DNA from: Lampris incognitus
Taxonomy: Eukaryota; Chordata; Actinopteri; Lampriformes; Lampridae
Assembly (NCBI RefSeq): GCF_029633865.1
Contig: NC_079224.1
Span: 24,921,267 to 24,985,266 of the forward strand
Reading direction: 5' to 3'
Length of the DNA: 64,000 nucleotides
Shown: one piece after another, positions 21,491-33,814 of the stretch
Numbering within the stretch: the stretch's first letter is position 1
Layout of the letters: the number at the start of each line of letters is the position of its first letter
Notes under the pieces: model-generated
What the model was told of the DNA's origin: nothing
The model's database searches: none
Seen by the model: the letters and a program-made list of their open reading frames with translations, nothing else
Translations under genes and position numbers: made by a program

Positions 21491-22719
21491 TGCCTGTCGC
21501 CATAAGGATGGGACTGATACGTGTCGTTAATATTTGGAATAATCATTGAAGCAAGTACTTTTTTGCTTTTTAAATAAAGTTTCCACTGGAAAAAAATAAA
21601 TGAATTCAGTTCAATGCTCAAGGTTTGATCAAATACAAATATATGTTAGTACACATAAACAAGAACACAAGACATGCAGGGACTGCAAACATCTGTTTTA
21701 TTTCATGCCAGGAAAGGCACATTCATACACTGAATTTAACAGTTTTTATTGGCTATATAATCTAATATGCATCTACATTCAGGCAGTGCATATGTTATAA
21801 TTCCATGAATAAATGCAACAATAACAACACATTTTGTTAATCACAAATGATGAAGCACACTGGAGCACTGACAGTTCTTGTATGCACATGTTTAGCAGAA
21901 GAATAAATACATGTGCACCCTGCAGTCCTTAAAGTTTTTATGGACCATTTACACCAAAAGGAGACGTACATGTTATTAGCAGCACATATTGGTACAGTAT
22001 ATTGTAAATTCCATACTGAATAAATATATTTAGAGGCATCAGGGCCAGCTCATTTTATTTGTTTCTATAAAATTTCTGCTCTTCTTTTTGTCCAACATTT
22101 AGAACTCATGTCTATTTTGCACAGAGATTGCATAAGTCCAGTCATGTTGCATCCATCTTTTGACAATATGCATATGTAACAGACCTGGTGAGTACAAATA
22201 TGACATGATCCTTCACATGGGAATTTTTCCTTTGGCTATTTAATACTAGAGTTCCCATATTGGAGACCCAGTGTGAAAATTCACCCATTTAGTTATACTT
22301 GCTGCACCACAACACAGTATTAACCATGCAGTCAACAGGTAAGCATGATCAGGGAGCATAATAGGCTGTGCTTCATAGTTTTGTTTGCTCACTGTCTCAC
22401 TATGAGACAAAATAACATCCATGAATGAATATCTTTAAATGAACATGTTTAGCTTATTCTCACATTTATACTGTTAGATAAGGAGGGTTGACTGGAGGGT
22501 AATGGAGGAATATGCTCCTGTTTATCATCACTCATCAGTTTAGGTAAAACCAGCTTTAAACTTTCAATACAACTATATGTAGATTTGCATGTTATGGCGG
22601 TTGATGTTGTTTAAATATAAGGCAAAATAACTCAGTAGGTGAAACACGCCAGTAAATTAGGTAGAATATTTTAGGTTGTGAACGTAGTCTAACCACCATA
22701 ATTTATGCCAGTTTAGTTC
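21491..22719 (-). other. abhd8 downstream flank, possible far 3' UTR
   Basis: AT-rich sequence with no reading frame of note and no recognised repeat. Several minus-strand AATAAA words are present (plus-strand tttatt near 21698 and 21737), any of which might end a long abhd8 transcript. No transcript evidence is visible in sequence alone. Confidence 0.35.
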
Positions 22720-23045
22720 AGCACGGTGGCCCAGTGGTTAGCGCTGTTGCCTCACAGAAAGAAGGTCCTGGGTTCGAACTCCAGGCCATCCCAGGTCCTT
22801 TCTGTGTGGAGTTTGCATGTTCTCCCGGTGTCTGCGTGGGTTTCTGCCAGATGCTCCGGGTTCCTCCCATCATCAAAGACATGTATGTTGGGGTTAATAA
22901 TCCTGTCTGTGTCTCTCACCAAGGCAATGGTAAGAAGAACTGGAGTTGGTCCCGGGGCGCAGCACTGCGGCTGCCCACTGCTTCTAGCTACACAGCTAGG
23001 ATGGTTAAATGCAGAGGATGAATTTCCCAGTGGGGATAAATAGAG
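22720..23045 (+). mobile_element. tRNA-derived SINE, second subtype
   Basis: The head (cacggtggcccagtggttag, B box ggttcgaactcc near 22773) matches the SINE at 54717, but the tail differs (ttcccagtggggataaataga near 23026) and matches the minus-strand copy at 43683-44008. Confidence 0.85.
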
Positions 23046-24289
23046 CACATCTTAATCAATTAAATACTGCAAGAATATTAAAGGAAGTGATACTTTAGCA
23101 TCCATGTTTGATCTTATCTTTTGTCAAGACAAATTTCAGATAAATCTCTACTATTAGATTTCCATGCAGCATCCATAAAGAATGTATTGGTTATACTCTA
23201 TAATACTTAAAATAGACACAGTTAAAGATTTTGACTTTTATATTGGAATTCTATTTAAATATTCTGGAAGGAAATTGCGGTATTTGTTGTGCATAGATCG
23301 AGCCATTATTATTGACACTACTTGCTATGAAGACTTCAAGTTTGTGTTGATCCACAGTGTACGTAATTACTTTTTTTTGGTTGACAAATGAATGATTTTG
23401 CAATTGGACAGCATACGGTTCATGTTTTCCTGTAAGAATGGCTTGCTGCAAATGAAGAATGGATGTGGGGAAAAGTTAAATGTAGGCCAGTGTTTTTTGT
23501 TTTTGCCTCTTGCAAGCAGTATAATGAGGGCAACTATTTCAAAGTAAATGCCAGTTCTCCACTACCTCCCAGTCAATATTTGGTAACACAATATCATTAT
23601 CAACACTTGTAATTTAATTATTATTATATGAATTAATTATAATTCCCATAACACTGGTAATTATAACAATCTCTCTTTCACCCTAACATTGGAAAACATT
23701 TTTGACTATCATTGCTCCATTCTATATGTACCCATAAGCCTTTTGTCATCAAAAGCACATATGTGATGGACAAAATTCAAATCAGGACCATTTCACAATT
23801 GCAGGGCAAAAGCTCTGTAATGCTTTACAGAAGATATTAGATGAACACAAGAGAATCCATACACTGTTTCATGGTCATTATCCCTTGTGCAGTTTGATCT
23901 GTTAGTTTTCCCTTCTTTACTAAGCACATTTCATACACACCTCAAATGGAGACTTTCCTTTGGACCTCCAAGTGCTGGGTGATTTGCAAACACCATGTGA
24001 TGGAACACCAAGATTTGTCAAAAAGAGAAGCAGAAACTCACAGTCTCTGCATTTCCATCTGGTCCACTCATTCTAATGTTCTTTCCATTCTTTTTTATCC
24101 ACTGGCCACGGTGCCCTAGTCCTATTTTTGTCCTGCTTGATCTTGGTGCACCAGCAGCCACCCACATCCACAAGACATGGCCCTGTTTATAACAGCTCTC
24201 AGCCTGGGAGCAGCCCTAAGAACATATGCCACCTGCCAAAGAAGGCCATCTGATTGGTTCAATCACACAAAAAAAAGTCCCTTTATTGG
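23046..24289 (-). other. abhd8 3' flank or UTR, no other feature
   Basis: AT-rich sequence immediately downstream of the abhd8 stop codon. No gene or recognised mobile element was found; it probably contains at least part of the abhd8 3' UTR. Confidence 0.45.
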
Positions 24290-27200
24290 TTATTTGACCA
24301 AGGGCTTGTTTACTTTTAGTGTCTGAATAGTGTCACTGACAATAAGAGGTTTCTCTCTGTCTATTTTGGCACAGTCCTTTTTGGACATGTCAGGCTCCCA
24401 TAGGAAGAACTCATGCAAAAGGGTATTGACAGTGTCAGGACACTCCATCATGACCATGTGACTTCCCTCCTCAATGACTTTTAGGAACGCAAAAAGGAGG
24501 ATCTAGAAACAGGAAAAGAATGGTTATTGTATAATACAACAACTGACGAACCTGTACTACAAAGAAGATAGATGACAATAATAAATTAAGTAATAAAGTA
24601 ATGCATCTATTCTGCAACCATAAACCACATTTAAGTATTTTAATGCCTCCTCTCGGTTTTTTAAAGCCTCTTTGTACTGTCAACAACTTACTTTACCAAT
24701 AAATGTTAGTACAGGATGCATTATAATCAAAACTGCATGCACTCATGCATCCTGTCTCAACATATGGTGTTGTACCTCTGCCATTCGCTGGTCCTCGTCC
24801 ATGGGGACAAACTTGTCACACATGCCATGCACCAGAAGGATGGGCACAGTGAGCTCGGCATGGTAGACCTCATCTCCCTCAGGCCAATACTGTCCACTCA
24901 TCATGGCACGCAGGACGAACGGAGACACATTAAAGGCATTGCCCTGCTTCAGCAGCTGCTTCTCTTTGGTACCTTGTCGGGCGAATCCAGCTCTATAGTT
25001 AAAGGAGAGGATGTAGGTTATATACTGTGTCGGTATAGAACTATAAAGTATATAACTTTACATAGTATTGTTATAGCTCTGTGGGGGTTCAGCTCAATGA
25101 TTACCTGGGCTTAACTCATGTACATTAACTTGATGAGGAAAAACTTCCGTAGGACTCCGATGTAAAAAAGGATAAAATAAGTATTTGTATTCCACAGCTT
25201 GTAGTATCTACTTATAGAAATATTCAAAGTTAAGTTATCCTAATCAGCAAATTGTACTATGATAAGAAAACCATGTGGCTCAGTTACTTGAGCCACAACT
25301 CAACCAAAAAAAAAAACAAAACATCATGCTTACGTCGACATGAATTAAATCAAATGATTATAAGCTGATCAAGAAGGTTCGTCCTCCTCCTGGGAGATCC
25401 CAAGGCCATTCCCAGGCCAGATTAGACATGTAGTCCGTCCAGCGAGTTCTGGGTCTACCCCGGGGTCTCCTCCCAGTTGGACATGCCTGGAAAACCTCCA
25501 AAAGAAGGCGCCCAGGAGGCATCCTAATCAGATGCCCGAACCACCTCAACTGGCTCCTTTCGACATGAAGGAGCAGCGGCTCTACTCCGAACTCCCTCTG
25601 GATGACCGAGCTCCTCACCTTATCTCTAAGGCTGAGCCCAGACACCCTATGGACAAAACTCATTTCAGCTGCTTGTATCCACGACCTTACCCTTTGGGTC
25701 ACTACCCAAAGCTCATGACCATAGGTGAGGGTGAATCAAAGGTTGAATCAGTTCATCTGGATAGAACCTTTATTGACAGATACGTTTCATCACTCAACTA
25801 AGTGACCTCTTCAGTCTAAACTGACTGCAGATAGCCCCACCCTTATAAACAATACAGTTGCATAATGACCGAAACCAAAGACCAGTTTTATATGCAAATA
25901 TGGGTATCACCATTAACTAGAGTTTCAATGGCCATGTGTACTACTCACAGAGGATTTGGGAATGTTTGCAATAACAGCATTGTAAGATGGCGACAGATGA
26001 ACTCTTAGGTAACCCCCCCCCCCCCGTTCAAGGATGGTCGTTCCCTCTTAACATAGACGGTCTCTTTGACTTCCTGTTCACCTTCTCATCCTTGAAATAG
26101 TGGCCACTGGGCTGAAGATGGGTGTAGAGTGTGGAGTCCCGGCCTGACGTGTTAGCTCTCCTGTGTTGTGCCATTCTCTTGGCCAGCATCTGTTTAGTTT
26201 CCCCACTGTATAAGTCATGGCAATCCTCCTGGCACTTAAAAGCGTACACTATATTGCTCTGTTTGTGGCAGGGGACCCGATCCTTGGGGTGGACCAACTT
26301 CTGGCACAGCGTGTTTTGGGGTTTGAAAGTAACCGAGATGCGGTGTTTGGAAAATACGCATCTCAGCTTTTCCGACACTCCTGCTGGTTTACGCTTAGGC
26401 AGCTATTGTCCTTCTCCTCTCTTTGATTGACTGGTGCACCTTTCGGACACCTTCCTGGCTTTGACAAATGCCCAGTTAGGATAACCACGCTTAACCAAGG
26501 CCTGTTTAATGTGGGCTTTTTCCCCTTCCCCGGCCGCTTTGTTAGTGGGGACGTTGTCAGTTCAGAGATACCATCAGCAGGACCAGACGCTGTACCACTC
26601 TTTTTGTGAGCGAGGGACACTTTGCTTGCATGTGACCTAGCAAATCAATACATTTGTCTGAACCCAAGTAGGTGTTCATTCCATCACGAATTGATGCTCT
26701 GGATGAGATAGAAAGCCCTTCAAACTCATTCAAGATCTTAATTTTAGCATCAGATGCTACTAAAGCAGTCGATCTCTAGCTCCTTTCGTTCTCTTTTTAG
26801 TTTAGCTTCCTGTTCCTCTAAAATTTGTCACCGTTTTAGAGCGGATGCTTGGACTAACAATGTAGCTCTCTCCAGTTCGGTCTTTAGATGAGTAGATGAA
26901 GCAGAAGATGATGCACAAGAAGAATGCACAGAAGCTACCTTGGAACCATGCTTTAATGATAAAGATGTCATGGATACACTGTCTGATGGCTGCACCTCTT
27001 CATTACATTTTGTAGCTTCTACAATGCATAGATGTGTCTCATCTATCCAAGCCTTAGCCACACTGCAAAATCTCTAAAGGCATCAATCAGCCTTGGGTTC
27101 GAACCAGTTAGCTTGATCTTTGTTCATTTCATTTTCAGATATTTGTTGAAGTATCCCTTTAACATTGTTATGCAATTCACAAAATTCCCCAAACAGCCTG

Positions 27201-30157
27201 TTGAACTCCACCATTAATTTGGTTTGAATTACTGTTAAACTATTATAATCACCATCATCCATTAATTGGCCCAGGGATGAGCAACATGATCCAGAAAGAG
27301 TGAGTGTGGGTGCTGGTCTTCGTTAAAACCAAGCAGTTACACACTTGAGTCTACAAATCAAGGTCCTTAGCAAAGACTATTGGTTGACTAATAGAATCAG
27401 GTGTATAACTGCTTGGTTGGAACAAAGACCTGCACCTACACCAGCTCTTGCTGGATCATGTTGCCATCCCTGAATTGGTGTGTCTGATTCATTTTACCTG
27501 TTAGCTTAGCTAGCTTGGCCTTCCTTTTATCTCCTGGATCGCCACCTTACCGTGGTGGAGAAGCTTGCATGTACCAATGATCCCAAGAGCTATGCCTGCT
27601 GGCGCTTGACTCCTGGTAAGGTCACCTAAGGCAGCTAGGTCAAGGGAGAGGTTCCAGGCGAAGCATGATCCAACAAAGACCTCGGCAGTGGAACTGGCAG
27701 ACGATGTCTCCAGCGGATGAAGGCTGCAACAGAGGGTGGTCCCCAATCGTCTTGGTTCTCCATGCCATTGGACACTGGTCACCCCCTGCCAAGGCCCGTG
27801 TGGTGGCTGCAGGTACATCAGCCACTCCACGTAAAAGGCTGTCATGCGCAGGTGTTCTGCCATTATGCGGCTCCAGGATTGGCCTCTATGCCCACATGAA
27901 GATCCAGAAGGAGGACAGTCATACTCGACCCCGAGTGACCGCTGATGATGATGAGTTTGGCCTTCCGTGAGCTAACGGCACTCCTCCATTTCCTCCTTTG
28001 CCTTTAGCTGTGACTTTCATCACCCTTGGCTTCACAACTGTAGCTCTATCTTCAACTCCATGCTCCATTCTTTATGAGCAAACTGGCTTAAAATGGCTTA
28101 ATGTGGAACGATTCAGGGTCTAATAATTACTATCCACAAAGTAGCATGGTTAAACAGTAAGATGCCGCATATCTCCTTTTACAATGATATCGGGCTAGTC
28201 CATTTGCTGACACTTGGAAAGACATAGCACCTTTATATAGGGAGAGTTGATAATTGAATTTTACTCACAACCACCGTATCTTGGATTAGCTGTAATTCTT
28301 CTTTCTTTGTGGTTTCAAACCCTTCAACAAATGCCCATTCATCCAAGAGGAGAAAGGTTTTCTTATGAATGTGGGGGTTGCATTAACTTGATGGGGGAAA
28401 AACTTCCACAGGACTCCGATGTGAGAAAGGATAAAACAAGTATTTTTATTCCACAGCTTGTAGTATTTACTTACAGGAATAGTCAAATTTAAGTTCTCCT
28501 ACAGTACAGCAAGCTGTACTTGGTAGGAAAACCATGTGGCTTGGTCGTTACTTGAGCCTCAACTAAAAAAAAAAACTAAAAAAAACAACAAAAAAAAACG
28601 CATCTTTTTCGAGTTTGCCTTCATAAGCCCACGTGCCTTCATAAGCCCACGAGCCCTATTTCTTGCAACAGTAACCTAAATCACCATTCTAACAGAAAGT
28701 GTATGCAGTGTTGCCTTTTACAAAACATCATGCTTACATCAACATGAATTAAATCAGATGATTATTAGCTGACTTTTAACAATTACTGTTAATTAACCTA
28801 TTCAATGAAATCACTTATTTATCCCAATTTATGTAAGCTAATTACATATATAGACTGCATTTACTTATCTAACTAAAATGTATTAATGTAACTTGGCTCC
28901 CACACTCTCCCTCCCTTTCTCTATTCTTTATAACTCTCTATATAGACTTATAACAGCTGTCTGTACTTTATATTATGTAATATGAATTTTTTATTTTTTT
29001 ACAGTCAAGTAACTTACTTGAGGAAGCTCCAAGCAAGACAGGGGGATAGACAGTGAAGGACACAGGAAGGCAGCTGGAAGATAGAACAGAGGCTGGGCTC
29101 CAGAGCTGTGGGACCACCGCCATTGATCATCACCACCTTATGGACTAGGTCAGGATATTCATGGGCTAGGAAGGTGCAAAATGACACCCTAGAAACAAGA
29201 TAATGGGACAGGCACATCTTGTCAACAAATGGGGAGAAACTGGGGTTAAATAATGAAATCTTTGTGGTCAAAATACAATTAGTACAATTAATGTAAAAAA
29301 TCTTCAAATTGAAGCCTCCATTTCTGTGAGGTAGAAACTCACCCGTAGGAGTGACCAATAAGAATGTTGCGTTTACGAGCATATCTCTTAAAGATGGCAC
29401 GCAGGTCCTCTGCCAGGGCATAAAAAGTGTAAGCGGCTGCGATCTGTGGGGCAGTGCTGGCTCCATGCCCTGCCAGGTCAGGCGCAATTACTTCATAGCC
29501 CAGCCGAGAGAAGAAGTCCAACTGGCTGCCCCAAATGTCCAGGGAGCCTCCGACACCATGCACGAAGAACAATGCCACATCTGAGTGTGTGCCTTTGCAG
29601 CTAGAGATCTCCCTCTTTGAGTCAATGACTACTGTACGCTTGGGCTTGCGGCGGCGACGGCGAGGGGGTGGAGCAGGTTTCTGTTCCCCAGGGGGAGGAG
29701 GAACAGGGGGAGGAACCGGGTTGGGGTCCGGAGATGAAGCCATCTCCTTGTAGTCAGCCAGCTCTACCTCCACGGTGCTACATGGCTCCAGGTCTCCGTC
29801 CTGGCACTGCAGGATTTCAGAGTGCAGAACATCACCCAAATTCTCAATCACCAGCTGGCCGTTGCGGTAAACCGTGATCTTCCTCTTGCAGTGAACAATG
29901 CTTCCAGGGATACAAATACTCTCATTATTAGCATCCTCAACGTTGCCATCACCATCAGTCTTCTTCGCGGCCAGGTGGTCTTCTGATAGTACCGGGTGGC
30001 GCTCAGGGATGATGTGCCGCATCCGCAGGACTCTCCCAGGCTTGACCTCCACAAACTCAAAGCCATCAGAGGGCTCAGAGGACTCCAAGGGCAAGACAAG
30101 ACTGGTGGCCTTTCCAGTCAGGCAGCACAGTATCCCATCGGTGATGCTGGTCAGCAT
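24290..30157 (-). CDS. abhd8: abhd8, alpha/beta hydrolase domain protein 8
   Basis: ABHD8 is a predicted serine hydrolase of the alpha/beta fold; its substrate is not firmly established. Four coding exons on the minus strand are 29343-30157, 29018-29188, 24776-24992 and 24290-24502 (stop TAA at 24292-24290). They join in phase into 471 codons, a little longer than the human protein. The start ATG at 30157 is chosen because a splice acceptor lies nine bases upstream (exon start 30166) and the first residues match the family. Residues 1-130 carry the family's N-terminal region, then a proline- and arginine-rich linker. The hydrolase part has the oxyanion loop His-Gly-Val-Gly-Gly, the nucleophile elbow Gly-His-Ser-Tyr-Gly (Ser270), an acidic residue in His-Gly-Met-Cys-Asp-Lys-Phe, and the catalytic His in Glu-Gly-Ser-His-Met. 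All three triad positions are present. Whether this is the a or b fish copy is not decided. Confidence 0.96.
25119..25365. mobile_element. Diverged LTR fragment in the abhd8 intron
   Basis: The phrase aggactccgatgtaaaaaagg and the following ttccacagcttgtagtatct are diverged matches to the gypsy LTRs at 33134-33190 and 40700-40755. The same fragment with similar flanks recurs at 28250-28770. Confidence 0.65.
25366..25720 (-). mobile_element. LINE reverse transcriptase C-terminal fragment
   Basis: The minus-strand frame 25358-25702 carries the C-terminal tail typical of several fish LINEs: Leu-Arg-Trp-Phe-Gly-His-Leu, then [12 protein letters not shown]. Only this end is present. The clade cannot be fixed from so short a piece. 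Confidence 0.75.
25737..26560 (-). mobile_element. Penelope-like element, 3' part
   Basis: On the minus strand come the end of reverse transcriptase (Arg-Gly-Tyr-Pro-Asn-Trp-Ala-Phe-Val, near 26470-26500), a frameshift, then a GIY-YIG endonuclease (26028-26378; Ile-Val-Tyr-Ala, Asp-Leu-Tyr-Ser-Gly-Glu-Thr, Arg-Met-Ala-Gln-His), and the 3' terminal sequence to 25737. The terminal part has CTGAAGA followed by a stem and GAAAC, a changed version of a hammerhead-like core. The copy lies in abhd8 intron 3 and is not intact. Confidence 0.85.
26630..27230 (-). mobile_element. Retroelement gag-like fragment
   Basis: A broken minus-strand frame (26828-27061 and continuing to about 26640 with stops and a shift) has a Ser-rich segment followed by a charged coiled-coil type stretch (Leu-Glu-Arg-Ala, then [10 protein letters not shown]). 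This resembles gag proteins of fish LTR elements, possibly BEL/Pao. The family assignment is weak. Confidence 0.45.
27535..27975. repeat. Probable dispersed repeat, family unknown
   Basis: GC-richer than the surrounding intron. Plus-strand frames end with a short Ile-Gly-Leu-Tyr-Ala-His-Met stretch reminiscent of a half zinc finger seen in some LINE untranslated regions. No complete domain is present, so it is listed only as a likely repeat. Confidence 0.35.
28250..28770. mobile_element. Second diverged LTR fragment in the abhd8 intron
   Basis: The phrases gtttcaaacccttcaacaa, aggactccgatgtgagaaagg and ttccacagcttgtagtattt match the gypsy LTRs at 33006-33190 with many differences. The right part (aacatcatgcttacatcaac) repeats the flank of the copy at 25119-25365. 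An A-rich tract lies near 28566-28600. Confidence 0.65.
28771..29017 (-). other. abhd8 intron, no feature
   Basis: AT-rich intronic sequence between the LTR fragment and the exon ending at 29018. Nothing else recognised. Confidence 0.6.
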
Positions 30158-30166
30158 GGTGCGTCC

Positions 30167-30869
30167 CTGCACAAACAACAAATTAGAGATGATTACGAAT
30201 AACTACAACCTCCATGTTCAAAGCACTAACAGACAAGTCTTGTCAATGCACAGGTAACATTAAACAAAAACAAAAAAAATCATACCACAGATTTCTTAAA
30301 AACAAGACTAGGTCAAAACCTAGTATATGGCTGGACCGTGCATTGTCAATATTGGAAATCGTAGCCAATTTGTTACAGGGATAGTCAGTTGTAGTGTCTA
30401 TAATGTGAATTCCTGGATATCAAATGTTCATCTGCAATTTTCTGTAGTGCTCCCATTAATATTTATTGTTAAAGTGTACTGAAGTAGCATATCACATGAC
30501 ATGGTTAAGCTACGTTCGAGTAAAAAAAAAAGTTATAAATTCAGTTGCAAGAACAATACTTTCCACTCATATCTTGGGGTGTTTGATTTGAAAGAGAACG
30601 TAACTTAATTGTAAGTATAACTATTTTAATTATCTGATAACTTCCCCTTCTCTTTCATCTGTTTTGATCTGCGGATGTCTCTTGTTTTTCTAAGACTCAC
30701 TCTGTATTGACAAGCGAATTCACAAAGAATGGATTGTGGTCACTAATAGCACCATGAATTGCATATCACTCGCTACCGCTATATGCCCCGTCTCAAGGTC
30801 CGATTCACAAAACATATTGCAATTATCCATGTGGCGAAGTACAAATGATGGCTTTGTGCCAAGAACACA
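30167..30869. other. abhd8 5' flank/intron
   Basis: The exon starting at 30166 begins with a splice acceptor, so a non-coding abhd8 exon must lie further right, but none could be identified. The stretch is AT-rich with a short A-run near 30521. Confidence 0.45.
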
Positions 30870-31043
30870 GTAGGCAGGCTCAGTGTCATCCTTGATGTCA
30901 TCAAGAACTGTCTGACCTGGCAACCTGTGTCTGCAAATGATTTTGGTCTCAGTTAAATCAAAAAGTGATATTCTCCTTCGAAATATCCGCTCACGAGCAC
31001 GCCTGGCATGACGATGCCTTCGCCTGGCTACAATCATGATCAC
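30870..31043 (-). pseudogene. Harbinger-type transposase N-terminal fragment
   Basis: The minus-strand frame begins with an arginine-rich stretch followed by Asp-Leu-Thr-Glu-Thr-Lys-Ile-Ile and Arg-Leu-Pro-Gly-Gln, then Asp-Asp-Ile-Lys-Asp-Asp. This is the N-terminal signature of fish HARBI1-like nuclease transposases. The rest of the domain is not recognisable, so only a remnant survives. Confidence 0.65.
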
Positions 31044-31515
31044 TGGAAAGTCTGGACGTCAGTTACCACCAACTCTCTGAAGACGCTAATATTTTCATTC
31101 TAACTGCGTGGGGCTATTAGTGCTGGTTTTTGTGAATTTGACCTTTTTTTTTTTGCCCTGAGGCTCATTTGCAGAGAAGGCGCCAATTTACCTAATTTAA
31201 ATATGTGCAAACAGCACCAGAGCACCGAGATGCTATTTGCCCCTAATTAGGGGTGCACCCCCCCTTTTTTCTCCGCAATTGTACCCATCCAATTACCCCA
31301 CTCTTCCGCAGGGGCGTAACCACGGATGGGCCTGGTCTGTCACAGGCCCACCCATTTCAAGCCCAGGCCCACCCAATCACGCTGGCTTACAAGCACGTAG
31401 GCCGGCCCCTTTTACGTACGTAGAACTGCAAAATCTGAGCGCGCATACCATCACGCTCTGTATTTTTCACTGCTGCTAACTAGCCAATAGCCAATAGTTA
31501 GCCATAACTTATGGA

Positions 31516-32802
31516 ATGGCGAAACAAAGTTCAGTATTCCGCTTTTTTAAAAAGCCACGGATGGAGGAGGAGGAAAGCACACCTGCTCCAGCACCGACTG
31601 AGCCGCCCAATGAGAGTGAGATACCGCCGGAGAGAACGACAGAGGAGGCTACAGCTTCTCCATTGCAGGCAGCTTCTCCTCCCCCCTCTGACGACGGTGA
31701 GACGATTCCCTTGACCATGCCACCGTCAGATTTGTCTGCTGTGGATGAGCCACCCTCGCAGCCTAAATTAGTGTTCCCCGCAACCAACATTTCAGGAAAA
31801 TTACGTTCTTTTTCCCATAAGTGGTATGAAGAATTTAAGTGGCTTGAATACAGCTCAGCAAGAAACGCTGTTTTCTGTAAAATGTGTAGGCATTTCCCCG
31901 AGCCCCAAATGGAAAACACGTTTTTTCGAAGCGGGTTTGTAGATTGGAAGCACCTCCGCCAGGCATGCTCGAAACATCAGGCTGGCAAACCCCATTGTAT
32001 TGCACTTGGTAAATTTGAGGGTTACAGAGCAAGCCTGCAAGGTCGGGGGACTGTTCTAGACCAACTAAACCCTGAGGCAATGGACCGCTCATTTGTGGAA
32101 AGAAATCGTGATCACGTAAAGGTGGTTCTGGACATTGTTATGTTCTGTGCAAAACACGAACTGTCATTACGTGGACACAAAGAAAGCGAGGAAGCAGAAG
32201 CACTAAACAAGGGAAATTTTTTAGAATTGTTTAAATTCATTTCCAAATACGACCCAGAAATTCAAAGTCGCCTTCAACAAATGCCTAAAAATGCAACGCT
32301 CATGAGTGCAAAAATTCAGAACGAATTGCCAGAATCTGCTGCCTCATTACTGTTGCGCAAGATAAAAGATGAGCTGCGTGAATCACCCGCCACCTACTAT
32401 GCCATATTAGCGGACGAATATAAGGATATGTCAAAGCGTGAACTGGTCGCTGTGTGTATTAGGTACATTCATGCAGGGAAAATAAAAGAAAGAGCAATTG
32501 GATTTGTAGACACCGGTGATATGAGTGCAAACGCGATATCTGAGAAGATTTTAGAAGTGCTGCAACCACCGGAACTTGATCCCTCTCTGTGCGTGGGTTT
32601 AAGCTTTGACGGGGCTTCCGTAATGTCAGGGAACAGAGGGGGTGTGCATGTTATTTTAAAACGCACTTTTCCAGACGCGGTATACGTCCAATGTAATTCC
32701 CACCGTCTTAATTTAGTTCTTTGCACCGCATCGAAAGTGTCGGGACACGTCAGCACTTTTTTCGAGACACTGAACTCTCTATACAGTTTCATGACAGGTG
32801 CG
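31516..32802 (+). CDS. hAT transposase (ZMYM1-like), N-terminal piece
   Basis: 429 codons from ATG 31516 to the gypsy insertion point, with no stop. Residues 1-90 are an acidic, proline-rich leader. A TTF-type zinc-finger region follows (Trp103, Cys121-X2-Cys124, then Cys and His near 151-161). The catalytic core has Asp300 (Leu-Ala-Asp-Glu) and Asp365 (Ser-Phe-Asp-Gly-Ala-Ser-Val-Met), and a Cys-Asn-Ser-His-Arg-Leu-Asn-Leu motif near 393-400. Beyond 32802 the frame runs into the gypsy LTR and stops at 33279, so the present product would be truncated. Such hAT genes are often annotated as zinc finger MYM-type 1-like proteins. Confidence 0.92.
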
Positions 32803-33512
32803 TGTAACGGGGGCAGTCCTATGCTGTTCTATGCTGGTCAGCCTGCTGCATGCCCGTCACTCTCATCAGTAGCTCTGCGTTGTGGTCTAGTTGTGTGGGG
32901 CCCCAGGTGTTGTGGGGGGCCCTCAGTCTCTCATCATCATCATCATGATCAAGGAAGGAGCGGGGACACACAGGACTCTATTTGGCCCACCTTGCCATTT
33001 ATTTTGGATTCAAACCCTTCGACAACCGTCCAGTCCTCCAGCGGGAGCGGTGTTTCTTACGGACGTGGGGGTCGAAGTTCAACCACTGCCCGGACTCCAC
33101 TCGTGTGCGTTGGAAGGAGAAACCGTCCACGGGACTCCGATGTAAGAAAGGATAAACAAGTATTTTATCCCACAGCTTACAGTATCTTCTTACAGGGATA
33201 CTCAAGGTTATGTTCTCATCAACCAGCAAAACTGTCCCACGGTAAGAAACACGTGTGGCTCGGCTCGATTGCTGCTTGAGACTCCTCCCACAAAACAAAA
33301 ATGGCCTCTCCCGCGTTCCGTCTTCCGTGTACCGATAAGACCTCTCTCTTAAAGCGACAGTACACGTATATGACGGTCGTTGTAAAACACATAAAAGTAA
33401 ATAATGACAAAATAAAATGTAGTAAACACAAATAACAGCACACAGACAGGATTTGGTGATATTTCATACTCAAACAAAATAAAATAAAAACATTAATTTT
33501 AACCTGGTTACA
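32803..33512 (-). repeat. Gypsy 3' LTR (710 bp)
   Basis: It begins TGTAAC and ends GTTACA. It differs from the partner LTR at 40372-41083 by about five substitutions and one 2-bp indel by eye. The left duplication TGCG lies at 32799-32802. A CATCAT-type short repeat is near 32930-32945. Confidence 0.95.
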
Positions 33513-33524
33513 TTCACCCCTCCT
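33513..33524 (-). other. Polypurine tract of the gypsy element
   Basis: The minus-strand sequence AGGAGGGGTGAA directly adjoins the 3' LTR and is the expected primer for plus-strand DNA synthesis. One T interrupts the purines. Confidence 0.75.
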
Positions 33525-33814
33525 GAAATTCACCAACATCCTGACAGCAGGATAAAAAGAGAAAGAGGAAAGGAAAAGCCCATCACTGACTACTGGCACA
33601 AGTGAAAAGAAGGACCTAGTCCTCCAGTCAACTTAGGAGCTACCTCGGTTACGAGGTCCAGAAAATAATGAGGTTGATCAAGTCTCAGAATTCCCTTAGA
33701 TCAATGTGACGCCTGATACGCCACACCATGCACTTGGCCCAAAACAACCCTGTCTGATAGACACCTAATAACTCACATTAAACTAGTTTGAATGACTCCA
33801 ACCTCCATCAAAGT

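Noticed and set aside
31516-33279. A single 587-residue protein
   Set aside because: The last ~158 codons are read from the gypsy LTR; the real hAT frame ends at the insertion point and resumes at 41088.
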